DNA of 64,000 nt from Myxococcales bacterium (lineage in GTDB: Bacteria; Myxococcota_A; Polyangia; Polyangiales; JAFGIB01), in contig JAOUOP010000047.1 in the NCBI GenBank assembly GCA_029880325.1, forward strand, positions 1 through 64,000. Direction: 5' to 3'. This document shows positions 34,899 through 42,856 of this stretch, in pieces. The position numbers and the translations under genes are program-made. Under the pieces are notes generated by a model. That model searched no databases. It had not been told where the DNA came from and was given only the letters and a program-made list of their open reading frames with translations. Within the stretch, counting starts at the first letter, position 1, and every line of letters begins with the position of its first letter.

Positions 34899-36212
34899 TC
34901 ACGGCATCAGGCGCAGCCGGGTTTCGGCCCGCGCGACCTTGGCCAGCACCACCTCGCGTTCGGCGCGGCGCAGCATGGTGCGTGCGCCGGCCACCGTCTG
35001 CGGATCGGCCACACCCAGCTCCATGGCCTGCTCGGCGTCGGCCAGTTGCTTTTGGCTCAGGCTCAGCAGTGCCTGGGCGCGCTTGAGCAGGCGCCCGGCC
35101 TGGCTGGCCTCCAGGGCCCGGCGCTGCTGGGCATGGCTCTGCTGCTGCCGGTGTTCCTCGATACGCGCGTCGAGCTCGGTGGCCTGTGCGCGGGCGGCGT
35201 CGGCCGAAGCCCGGGCGCGACCGCCATCCCAGAGCGGAACCTTGAGGGCCACGCCGACCGTGTAGCGCGGGAAGATGTCGAGGTCCTGGGCCTGCACGCC
35301 GGCCGAAACAGCGGCGCTCAGCAGCGGGGCGCTCTGCTTTTCCTCGGCGCGCGCACCGTCGCTGGCGGCCTTTCGTTGCCGCTCGAGGGCGCGCAGGGTC
35401 GGGTCGTCTTCCGATGGGCCTGGGATGACCGCTGCCGCCTCCAGCAGACTACGGTCGGGCTCGGCCGTGGCCGGCAGTGGCGCGCCCACCAGCTGTTCGA
35501 GTAAAAGGCGTGCGCGCTCGAGGGCGGCCTGGGCGCGCTCCAGCTCGAGGGCGGCCAATAGCGCTTCGGACTCGGCCGGTGTGCGCTCGGCCTCGGGGCG
35601 CGCGCCCTCGGCGATCAGGGCTTCGATGCGCTGTTTGCGGGCCTCGGCGTCCTCGGCCTCGCGCGCCATCAACGCCAGCAGCTCGCTGGCGCGCAGCCAG
35701 CCCAGGTAGGCGCCGCGCACGGTCTTTCGCAGCGCGTTCTTGGCGGCGCTGTGGCCGGCCTCGGCGGCGGCGCGCTGGGCCTGTCGCGCGCGCACGGCCG
35801 CGGCGGTGCGGCCGAAGTCGTAGAGCGGGGCGCGCAGCTCCAGATCCACGCCATAGCGGACCTGCGGCGCGAAGGCCTCGGAGTCCTCGATGGTGGGCGA
35901 GCCGAGCACCTGGTACTGCTGGCCGTCGGGCTGGTCCACCTTGAGAAGCTGGCGGGTGGGACCCAGGCCGGAGCTGGCCTCGGCGCTGAGCTGTGGGTAG
36001 TAGCCGCTTCGCGCCTTGCGCAGCTCGGCGCGGGCCCCCTCGATGCGCGCCCCGTGCTGGGCCAGCTCGGGCCGCTCGCCCAGGGCCTTTTGCTCGAGCG
36101 CGGCCAGCGGGATGACCTCGGCGCGCGCGGGGCTCGGGACGGCGGCGCCGAGGACGGCCAGCCAAAGCGCGGCCGCGGACAGGTGGCGGGTTTCGAGATG
36201 GGAGCGATTCAC
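34899..36212 (-). CDS. TolC-family outer-membrane efflux protein
   Basis: A 437-residue protein with a signal peptide (ALWLAVLGAAVPSPARA) and two TolC-type repeats of long coiled coils and strands (for example LEQKALGERPELAQHGARIEGARAELRKARSGYYPQLS, and its later counterpart TLRALERQRKAASDGARAEEKQSAPLLSAAVSAG). It forms the trimeric outer-membrane duct of a tripartite exporter. It is the last gene of a four-gene operon with adaptor, ATPase and permease, 4 bases after the permease stop. Confidence 0.92.
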   Translation of the reverse strand: MNRSHLETRHLSAAALWLAVLGAAVPSPARAEVIPLAALEQKALGERPELAQHGARIEGARAELRKARSGYYPQLSAEASSGLGPTRQLLKVDQPDGQQYQVLGSPTIEDSEAFAPQVRYGVDLELRAPLYDFGRTAAAVRARQAQRAAAEAGHSAAKNALRKTVRGAYLGWLRASELLALMAREAEDAEARKQRIEALIAEGARPEAERTPAESEALLAALELERAQAALERARLLLEQLVGAPLPATAEPDRSLLEAAAVIPGPSEDDPTLRALERQRKAASDGARAEEKQSAPLLSAAVSAGVQAQDLDIFPRYTVGVALKVPLWDGGRARASADAARAQATELDARIEEHRQQQSHAQQRRALEASQAGRLLKRAQALLSLSQKQLADAEQAMELGVADPQTVAGARTMLRRAEREVVLAKVARAETRLRLMP

Positions 36213-36216
36213 CGGC

Positions 36217-37431
36217 TCATTCCCTCCTGAGCGCGTCGATGGGCGTCAGCGCCGCGGCGCGCCGTGCAGGGATGTAGCCGAAGATCGTGCCGACCGCGAC
36301 GCCGAAACCGAAGGAGCCGAGCACCACCGTGGGGTTCACGGCCTCGGGCCAGCCCAGCTGCCGCGCCACCGCCGTGGCGCTGGCCACCCCCAGCACCACG
36401 CCGGCGCCCGAGCCCAGCACCGCCAGCACCATCGCCTCGGCCACGAACTGACCCAGCACCTGACCGGGCGACGCGCCGATGGCGGTGCGGATGCCGATTT
36501 CGTGGGTGCGCTCGGAGACCGCCACCAGTTGGATGTTCATGATCCCGATGCCACCAACCAGGAGTGAAACCGCCGCGATCCCCGCGAGCAGGCCGGTCAA
36601 GATGCCGCCGATGCGCTCGGCCACGCGCGTGACCTCATCGGGGCTTTTGATGTTGAAGTCCTCGGGGTCGCGCTCGGCGATGGCGTGGGTGCGGCGCAGC
36701 ACCTGCCGGACCTCGTTCCTGGCGACGCCGAGCAGGGAGCGATCGTGGGGCTGAAGCTCGATCTGCGACAGCCCGCGCGGGGTGCCCAGGTGCACCTCGA
36801 AGGTCGACAGCGGCAGCCACACACCCTCGTCGAGATCGCTGCCCACCATGGAGGTGCCGCGCGTGGCCAGCACCCCCACCACGCGGCAGGGCAGCTTGCG
36901 GTCGAGGGTCAGCGAGCGGCCCAGGGGAGCCTCGTCGTCGAAGAGCGCAAGGGCGGTGCTTTGGCCCAGCACGCAGACCTTATTGCGCAGCTGCATGTCG
37001 CTGTCGTCGAAGAGGCTGCCGTGGGCGACGCGAAAGTTGGCTGTATGCACGAAGTCGGGGCTGGTGCCGCGCACCAGCGTGCGGTGACGGCGGGCGCCGT
37101 GGACGGCGATCAGCGAGTTCATCGCCAGCGGCACCACGCGTGCGATGGCGGTGGTCTCGCTGCGCAGCGCCGCGAGGTCGCTGGCGTCGAGGGGCCTGGG
37201 CGCGCTGTCGAGGCGCCCGTGGGCCTGCTCCACCCGCAGGAGATTGCTGCCGAGGGACTCGAATTGGGAGACCACCGAGCGTTGGGCGCTTTGACCAAAA
37301 CTCACCATGGCGATGAAGGCGCCCACGCCGATCGACAGCCCCAGCACGGTCAGCGCCGTGCGACCGGGATTGCGCGCCGGCGTCTGCAGCGCCATGCGTG
37401 CGGTATCCAGGATGCCGCTACGCAGGGCCAT
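36217..37431 (-). CDS. MacB-type ABC transporter permease
   Basis: A 404-residue FtsX/MacB-like permease. It has an N-terminal membrane helix (RTALTVLGLSIGVGAFIAMVSFG), a large periplasmic domain (about residues 55-270), and three C-terminal helices (GLLAGIAAVSLLVGGIGIMNI, VAEAMVLAVLGSGAGVVLGV, VVLGSFGFGVAVGTIFGY) ending PIDALRRE. RTHEIGIRTAIGASPGQVL is the conserved cytoplasmic motif. It works with the separate ATPase at 37418, whose gene overlaps it by 14 bases. Substrate is unknown (macrolides, peptides or lipids in relatives). Confidence 0.93.
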   Translation of the reverse strand: MALRSGILDTARMALQTPARNPGRTALTVLGLSIGVGAFIAMVSFGQSAQRSVVSQFESLGSNLLRVEQAHGRLDSAPRPLDASDLAALRSETTAIARVVPLAMNSLIAVHGARRHRTLVRGTSPDFVHTANFRVAHGSLFDDSDMQLRNKVCVLGQSTALALFDDEAPLGRSLTLDRKLPCRVVGVLATRGTSMVGSDLDEGVWLPLSTFEVHLGTPRGLSQIELQPHDRSLLGVARNEVRQVLRRTHAIAERDPEDFNIKSPDEVTRVAERIGGILTGLLAGIAAVSLLVGGIGIMNIQLVAVSERTHEIGIRTAIGASPGQVLGQFVAEAMVLAVLGSGAGVVLGVASATAVARQLGWPEAVNPTVVLGSFGFGVAVGTIFGYIPARRAAALTPIDALRRE

Positions 37432-38146
37432 CGCCGTCTTCCCCGGCGCCTTCCTCGACGATCAGGCCATCGCGCATGCGGATCGTGCGCTCGGCGAAGT
37501 CGGCCACCTCCTGATCGTGGGTGACGATCACGATGGTCTGACCGCTCTCGGCGTGGAGCCGGTCCAAAAGCTCCAGCACTTCCTCGCCGGTGCGCGTATC
37601 GAGGGCGCCGGTGGGCTCATCGGCCAAGAGGATCTCGGGCCCATTGGCCAGCGAGCGCGCGATGGCCACGCGCTGGCGCTGTCCACCCGAGAGTTGATTG
37701 GGGCGATGCTCGAGCCGGTCGCCCAGGCCCACCCGATCGAGCAACTCCCTTGCCCGTGCCTCGCGCTCCTTGCGTCCCAGGCCCGCGTAGTAGAGCGGCA
37801 GCGCCACATTCTCGAGCACGGTGGCATCGCCCAGCAGATGAAACGCTTGAAAGACAAAGCCCAGATAGCGCAGCCGCACCCAGGCCTGCTGCGCCCGATC
37901 CAGCGTCGAGACATCGCGGCCGCCCAGCAAATAGCGGCCTGAAGAGGGGCGATCGAGACAGCCCAGGATATTGAGCAGCGTCGACTTGCCCGAACCGCTC
38001 GGCCCCATCAGCGCCACCACCTCACCGGGCTCGATGCGGAGATCGACCCCGCGCAACACCGGCACCGACAGTGGCCCCTCGTTGTAGACCTTGTGCAGAT
38101 CCTGCAGCTCGATGGCGGCCGGCGGCTTGTCCTGCCGCGCGCTCAC
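37418..38146 (-). CDS. MacB/LolD-type ABC transporter ATP-binding protein
   Basis: A 242-residue ATPase. Walker A is VALMGPSGSGKSTLLNIL, followed by the Q-loop. The signature is LSGGQRQRVAIARSL, the Walker B EILLADEPTGALD and the H-loop TIVIVTHDQEVA. It powers export through the permease encoded by the overlapping downstream gene. The ATG overlaps the adaptor gene's stop by 4 bases, so all four exporter genes are translationally close. Confidence 0.95.
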   Translation of the reverse strand: MSARQDKPPAAIELQDLHKVYNEGPLSVPVLRGVDLRIEPGEVVALMGPSGSGKSTLLNILGCLDRPSSGRYLLGGRDVSTLDRAQQAWVRLRYLGFVFQAFHLLGDATVLENVALPLYYAGLGRKEREARARELLDRVGLGDRLEHRPNQLSGGQRQRVAIARSLANGPEILLADEPTGALDTRTGEEVLELLDRLHAESGQTIVIVTHDQEVADFAERTIRMRDGLIVEEGAGEDGDGPA

Positions 38147-39375
38147 TTGCCGCCGCCGAGCGAAACCCGTGGTTTACCGCCCGCGGCATCGGGGCGCAAA
38201 AGCCCGATGGCCAGCCCATCGCCCACCTCGAGCGCGGCGCCGCCCGTGGCGCGCAGCTCCGTGTAGACCCCATCGGAGATGCCGGCCTCCACGGGGACTT
38301 CTTCGAGCTCGGCGGTGCCCAGCTGCTTGAAGACGCGCGAGCGGGGCGTGGCGGCGGCTTCGGCTTCGGCCGGAGCGAAACGCAGGGCCGCTTCGTGCGC
38401 GGAGAGCACGCCCTCGGCGCGCGCCACTTCCATGCGAACCCGCGCGCTCATGCCCGGCAACAGCACCCCCTCGGGATTGTCCACCAGAAGTCGCACCGGA
38501 TAGAGCACCACGCCGGCGCGGCGCTCGGGCTCGATGGCGATGCGCTCCACCTGGGCGCTGAAGCTGCGTCCGGGCAGTGCCTGCACCTCCACCTCGGCGG
38601 CCTGGCCCAGCTTCACCTGGGCGATCTCCGTCTCGCTGACCGAAGCCTCGATGCGCATCTTCTCGAGCGGCTCCCCGATCACGAAGAGCGGCCCCTGCTG
38701 CGGGCTCACGGCGGCGCCCAGGCGGTCGGGCGCGGTCAGCACCACGCCGGCGCGCGGCGCCACGATATGGCCGAGACTCTTGCCGTGCTCGGCGGAGGCC
38801 ACCCCCTGGTCGGCCACCTTCTGCTGGGCGCGGGCGGCGCTGAGGGCCGCCTCGGCCTGCTTGACCTCGGCCTCGGCCTGATCGAGCTGCTGGCCGCTGG
38901 CCAGTCCCTTGGCGTGCAGCTGGGTGGCGCGGGCGTGGGCATCGCGGGCCACCTGCAGCGCCGCCCGGGCCTGGGTCACGCGGCCTGAGGCGGCCTGCAC
39001 CTGGGCGCGCGCGCCCTCCACCTGCACCTGGGCCGAGCCGGGATCCAGCTCGGCCAGGAGCTGCCCCTCCTCCACCTGGGCGCGGGGCTCGACCAGAATC
39101 TGCATCAGCCGTCCGGGCACCGGCGCCGGCACCTCCACGCGGCTGCGCACATCGATGCTGCCTGCGGCCTCCACCCGCTGCACCAGGGTCCGGGTCTCGA
39201 TGCGGTCATAGCGGAACAGCTCGGCCTGGGGCGCGGGGCGCGTTTGCTGCCAGTAAAACGCGGCAGCGGCCAGCAGCGCGAGGGCCGCGAAGAAATACTT
39301 CAGCCGCCGTCCGCGGCTCGCCAGCTCCGGAATCTGCAGACTGCGGTCACCGGCGGTGGAAGCTCCCTGACTCAT
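38143..39375 (-). CDS. MacA/HlyD-family periplasmic adaptor protein
   Basis: About 410 residues. It has a cytoplasmic N-terminus and one membrane anchor (YFFAALALLAAAAFYWQ), then a barrel-sandwich (lipoyl-like) half GSIDVRSRVEVPAPVPGRLMQILV. A long alpha-hairpin follows (QVQVEGARAQVQAASGRVTQARAALQVARD and on), then the second lipoyl half VVLTAPDRLGAAVSPQQG and the membrane-proximal domains. It bridges the inner-membrane permease and TolC. ATG 39375 gives the compact N-terminus; a longer open frame upstream is not family-like. First gene of the exporter operon. Confidence 0.92.
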   Translation of the reverse strand: MSQGASTAGDRSLQIPELASRGRRLKYFFAALALLAAAAFYWQQTRPAPQAELFRYDRIETRTLVQRVEAAGSIDVRSRVEVPAPVPGRLMQILVEPRAQVEEGQLLAELDPGSAQVQVEGARAQVQAASGRVTQARAALQVARDAHARATQLHAKGLASGQQLDQAEAEVKQAEAALSAARAQQKVADQGVASAEHGKSLGHIVAPRAGVVLTAPDRLGAAVSPQQGPLFVIGEPLEKMRIEASVSETEIAQVKLGQAAEVEVQALPGRSFSAQVERIAIEPERRAGVVLYPVRLLVDNPEGVLLPGMSARVRMEVARAEGVLSAHEAALRFAPAEAEAAATPRSRVFKQLGTAELEEVPVEAGISDGVYTELRATGGAALEVGDGLAIGLLRPDAAGGKPRVSLGGGK

Positions 39376-39425
39376 GACCCCCCATTTGTACACCGAAGCG
39401 GGGCGCGGGGCTGCCTTTCTGGGGT

Positions 39426-39435
39426 GGGGGGGGGG
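39426..39435. repeat. Poly-G run in divergent promoter region
   Basis: Ten consecutive G preceded by GGGGT (39421-39425). It lies in the 138-base gap between the exporter operon and the DUF2889 gene, which are divergent. Length variation by slippage could affect promoter spacing. Confidence 0.7.
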
Positions 39436-39513
39436 TGCTTGGCCGGTGCCGATGCAAGGGCAACACGAACACCGGGCGATAGGGTCCGCGCACCGGGCTA
39501 TACTCCGGCCGCG

Positions 39514-40302
39514 ATGCCAGTCCGACGTCGAGCCGACTACGGCAGCGGTGCCTATCGCCGGCGCATCCTGCTGATCGCCGAGGGCGGTGAGGCCAGTGGT
39601 GAGCTGGAGGATGACTTCCACCATTTCCGGGCGCGCATCGTTCATGACGGCGAACGCGTGGTGGGCGCTTGTGGCGAGGCCTTGCGCGTGCCGTGGACGA
39701 CCTGTCCGGGTGCGGTGACGCAACTATTGCGTTTGGAGGGCGCACCGCTGAGCCGTTCCACGCGGACGCTGGCAGCCCACACCGACGCCCGCGCCCAGTG
39801 CACCCACCTCTTCGATGTCGCGGTGCTGGCCGTCGCTTTTGCCAGCGGCGGACAAGCCGGTCGGCGTCAGTACGACGTGGAGGTTCCCGATCGCAAGGCC
39901 GGCGTGACCACTGCGACGCTGCACCGCGACGGCGAGCTGTGGCTGCGTTGGGAGCTGCGGCGCTTCGAAATCACGGCACCGGCGCCCTTCGCCGGGCGAC
40001 GGCTCATCGGCGGCTTCGGGCGCTGGGCCCACGAGCAGCTCGAACCCGAACTCTGCGAGGCCGCCCAGGTGTTGCAGCGGGCCATCTACATCGCCACCGG
40101 CCGCCGCAGTGACTTCGAGAGCATGGAGCGCGCCGAGGAGCACCTCGAGACCATGGGCGCGGCTTGCCACAGCTTTTCTTCACCGCAGGTTGAACGCGCG
40201 CTGCGGGTCAAGGGCAGCGTGCGCGACTTCAGCGCGCGGCCCGGGGCCCTGCTTTCGGCACGACCGCGAGCCATCGGTCCTGACGAGCTCGAAGCGGGCT
40301 GA
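39514..40302 (+). CDS. DUF2889 family protein
   Basis: A 262-residue protein. The sequence EDDFHHFRARIVHDGERVVGACGEALRVPWTTCPGA and CTHLFDVAVLAVAFA carries the conserved residues of DUF2889 (HH..R....HD, PW..CPGA, C.HLFD). The family has no established function. The C-terminal third (SFSSPQVERALRVKGSVRDFSARPG) also fits. ATG 39514 is close to a family-like start. It is divergent from the exporter operon and not obviously linked to neighbours. Confidence 0.85.
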   Translation: MPVRRRADYGSGAYRRRILLIAEGGEASGELEDDFHHFRARIVHDGERVVGACGEALRVPWTTCPGAVTQLLRLEGAPLSRSTRTLAAHTDARAQCTHLFDVAVLAVAFASGGQAGRRQYDVEVPDRKAGVTTATLHRDGELWLRWELRRFEITAPAPFAGRRLIGGFGRWAHEQLEPELCEAAQVLQRAIYIATGRRSDFESMERAEEHLETMGAACHSFSSPQVERALRVKGSVRDFSARPGALLSARPRAIGPDELEAG

Positions 40303-40317
40303 CGTGCGGGTGAGGCC

Positions 40318-40534
40318 TCAGGGCCCGTGGGTGCTACCGCAGCGTCCGCAGGAGACCAGATCCACGGCGCTGCCCGTGGCCGGCGTTTCGGTGTCCTCTG
40401 CGGCATAGGCGCGCTGGGCGGCGGACTTGCCCACGGCCTGCCGCAGCTCGGGGCTCGCGCTGGCCGCCTCGTCCTTGCCGCCCGCGTGGGGTCCCTCGGG
40501 CTCTTCCTGCTGGCGTCGACGCTCGCGCTCAGGT
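40318..40534 (-). pseudogene. Possible C-terminal relic of a small protein
   Basis: The minus-strand frame ending at 40318 has natural codon use: EPEGPHAGGKDEAASASPELRQAV, later TGSAVDLVSCGRCGSTHGP and a stop. The CxxC-type ending resembles a zinc ribbon. No start codon is found in frame before the neighbouring hydrolase gene except a GTG in the middle, so it may be a remnant or chance. Low certainty. Confidence 0.25.
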
Positions 40535-42103
40535 TCAAGCCCGCGCGGGGATCTGCGGGAGCAGCAGCTGGGAGTCGTGATCGCCGCCGCTGTAGACGGT
40601 GACCTTGCCCGTCTGGATGCGGTCGCGCGCGTCGGTGTGGGTGAACGGTCGCAGCCGCGGGTCGTCCTGTGCGGCCACTTCGAGCACGAGGCGCTGGCCC
40701 TTTTCGGCGACGATGCAGGTGGGCCAGATTTCCACCCGCACCGCGACGATCTCGTCGCCTCGGGTCTTTTGGATCTCATCGTGCGCGAGGTAGGGGCGGC
40801 CCGTCACGCTGCGTTCGGGGTCGAGCTTGCGGTGCGAGACGCGCAGCCAGCCATAGGCGGCGCCGACGTCGGGCGGCACCGCAGCCGGATAGCTGATCTC
40901 CTCGCCCTGGGCGTCCAGGTGGATCAGGCGCACCATCAGGTCGGCGTCGCCCGCTTCGCATGAGAGCCAAAGCTTGAGCTCGACCGGTCCGGTGAACTCG
41001 GTTTCGTGCTCGAAGGGCGGCGTGCCGAAGCGCAGGCGGTCTGCGCCTTCGGCACCGCCTGCGTCGTAGCTCGCGTGGCTCGCCTCTTGGCAAGCTTCGG
41101 TTCCGAGGCTGCCGTGGGCCGCGTCGAGAAAGTAGGGCGTCCACTGGGTACGCGCCAGGGGCCACTCGTACTCATAACGCCAAGTGAAACGCTCGCCACC
41201 GCGGCGCACTGCGAGCTTGATCGGCGGCTCGCGCGTGATGCCGGTGTCGACGCCCTTGAGGAAGTGTTCCAGGAAGCGCAGCTGCTCCAGGCGCCCCTCG
41301 AGCGAGTAGAAGGGGGCGCAGTGGTTGCCGACGTGAATCCGCAGCTGCTTGTGGGTCGAGCCCGCCGCGGCGAAGCCCTCGAGGTTGCCGCGTAGGTGCA
41401 GCCCGGCGCCGCCCCAATTGGCCGCGGAAAAAAGCGGCACGCGCATCTGCGCCAGGTCGGGGTGGTTACGGCGCTGGCGTTCGTCGAGCAGCTCGCGCTC
41501 GGGGTCGGCCGAGGGCGTGGCCTGGGGGCCCTGGGTGTGCTGCTCCACGTTGCGGCTCCAGCTCTGGGTGAAGGTGTTGGAGGCGATGCCACCGTGGCGG
41601 TTGGCGTCGCGGTAGAGGTCCAGCGCACCCTCCCAGGGCACGATGGCCGCCAGATGCGGCGGGTTGAGCGAGCCCACGCGCCAGGCGTTCATCGCGTAAT
41701 ACGAAATGCCCATCACGGCGACCTTGCCATTGCAATAGGGCTGGGCCGCGGCCCACTCGATGGCATCGTAGAAGTCATTGGCCTCGCGCATCGAGAGCAT
41801 GCTGGGACGACCCGGCGACTTGCCGGTGCCGCGGGCGTCGATGCGGATCACGGCATAGCCCAGCGGTACCCACCACTGGGGGTTGACCGTCTCCCAGTGC
41901 ATGTAGGGCCCCTGCTCCTCGAGGCCCGCGTAGAAGCCCGCCCGATCCCAGTCGGCGAAATGAATATCCTTCGGATAGGGCCCCAGGGTCATGATCACCG
42001 GATAGCGCCCGTCATCGCTTGGCCGAAAGGCGTTGGCGCGCAGGGAAAGCCCGTCGCGCATGGGAACTTCGATGTCGATCTGCTCTTGAAGCTCGCCTGG
42101 CAT
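40535..42103 (-). CDS. CocE/NonD family hydrolase (X-Pro dipeptidyl-peptidase-like)
   Basis: A 522-residue alpha/beta hydrolase of the CocE/NonD family. The N-terminal domain starts EVPMRDGLSLRANAFRP and has GYAVIRIDARGTGKSPG and the nucleophile Ser in GKVAVMGISYYAMNAW. HVGNHCAPFY probably supplies the His region. The C-terminal jelly-roll is X-Pro dipeptidyl-peptidase-like (TEFTGPVELKLWLSCEAGDADLMVRLIHLD ... WLRVSHRKLDPERS). Members cleave esters, acylated antibiotics or X-Pro peptides; the substrate here is unknown. No signal peptide, so cytoplasmic. Confidence 0.92.
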   Translation of the reverse strand: MPGELQEQIDIEVPMRDGLSLRANAFRPSDDGRYPVIMTLGPYPKDIHFADWDRAGFYAGLEEQGPYMHWETVNPQWWVPLGYAVIRIDARGTGKSPGRPSMLSMREANDFYDAIEWAAAQPYCNGKVAVMGISYYAMNAWRVGSLNPPHLAAIVPWEGALDLYRDANRHGGIASNTFTQSWSRNVEQHTQGPQATPSADPERELLDERQRRNHPDLAQMRVPLFSAANWGGAGLHLRGNLEGFAAAGSTHKQLRIHVGNHCAPFYSLEGRLEQLRFLEHFLKGVDTGITREPPIKLAVRRGGERFTWRYEYEWPLARTQWTPYFLDAAHGSLGTEACQEASHASYDAGGAEGADRLRFGTPPFEHETEFTGPVELKLWLSCEAGDADLMVRLIHLDAQGEEISYPAAVPPDVGAAYGWLRVSHRKLDPERSVTGRPYLAHDEIQKTRGDEIVAVRVEIWPTCIVAEKGQRLVLEVAAQDDPRLRPFTHTDARDRIQTGKVTVYSGGDHDSQLLLPQIPARA

Positions 42104-42232
42104 GGCAGCCCTTTTAGCATTGGAGCGCGGGGAAAGTCGCGGGTCCCCGCGCGCTTCGGTGCCGGCACCCGGCGAGCCGCAGGGCTGTTCTCGAATCGTG
42201 CCGGTCGTCTACGCTGCGCCACTGGCTTCGAC

Positions 42233-42532
42233 ATGAGCGTCCACGGGCGGTGCCGCCAGTGCGACGAGTGCGAGCTGCTCGAGCTCTTCTTCGCAGCGGA
42301 CAAAGCCGTCTTCACCGCCGAATACCTCGACAGCTACGTCGGCGATCCGGGCCCCTTATGCGAAGCCGCCCTGGCGCGCGGCCTGCGCACGCTCTTGTTG
42401 TCTCTCGACCTGGACGACGCCGGGTTCGCAGGCCAGGGGCGGGTGCCACACGCGATGGAGGCCGAAGAGGATTTCGGGCCGTCCTCACTCGCTCGGTTTA
42501 TTGCTGGCCTGGTGAGGGCCCGCTCACTCTGA
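42233..42532 (+). CDS. Small hypothetical protein with N-terminal Cys pairs
   Basis: A 99-residue product that begins MSVHGRCRQCDECELLELFFAA and so carries CxxCxxC. The rest is acidic and helical (FTAEYLDSYVGDPGPLCEAALARGLRTLLLSLDLDDAG). ATG 42233 is the natural start; the frame is open far upstream on the antisense of the hydrolase, which is not meaningful. Codon use looks coding. No family is recognised. It ends 33 bases before the inverted-repeat element at 42566. Confidence 0.45.
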   Translation: MSVHGRCRQCDECELLELFFAADKAVFTAEYLDSYVGDPGPLCEAALARGLRTLLLSLDLDDAGFAGQGRVPHAMEAEEDFGPSSLARFIAGLVRARSL

Positions 42533-42565
42533 ACGCGTCGCACCCACACCGACAGTTCACTTGAA

Positions 42566-42733
42566 CTAGATGTGCTCGGCGGGAGTCATGATCCGCTCTC
42601 GGGACCGCTACGGCGCCAGCTGCGGCGTCCGGTCCCCTTGAAATACACGGAGTATTCCGGCGGAGGCCGTCCTTGCATCTGGCATCGTATCGACCCCGAC
42701 CATCGGCTCAGCACTCCCGCCGAGCACATCTAG
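42566..42733. mobile_element. MITE-like element, copy 1 (168 bp, CTAG-ended terminal inverted repeats)
   Basis: The ends are a perfect 21-bp inverted repeat starting CTAGATGTGCTCGGC (42566) and finishing with its complement at 42733. Inside are further inverted repeats: GGGACCG 42601-42607 with CGGTCCC 42630-42636, and AATAC 42642-42646 with GTATT 42652-42656. A copy of identical length with only two differences lies at 55009-55176. There is no transposase, so it is non-autonomous. CTAG at both ends could be a target duplication. Confidence 0.8.
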
Positions 42734-42856
42734 GCCGTATGATCGAAGTTCACAGCGAGCGCGGAAGGGAAAAGCCGCTGTTTCAGTGCCCCCCCACGCT
42801 CGCATCGTATCGGTCGCTTTGCGCCCGTGTTAAGCTGTAGCTGACGCGGCGCTCAC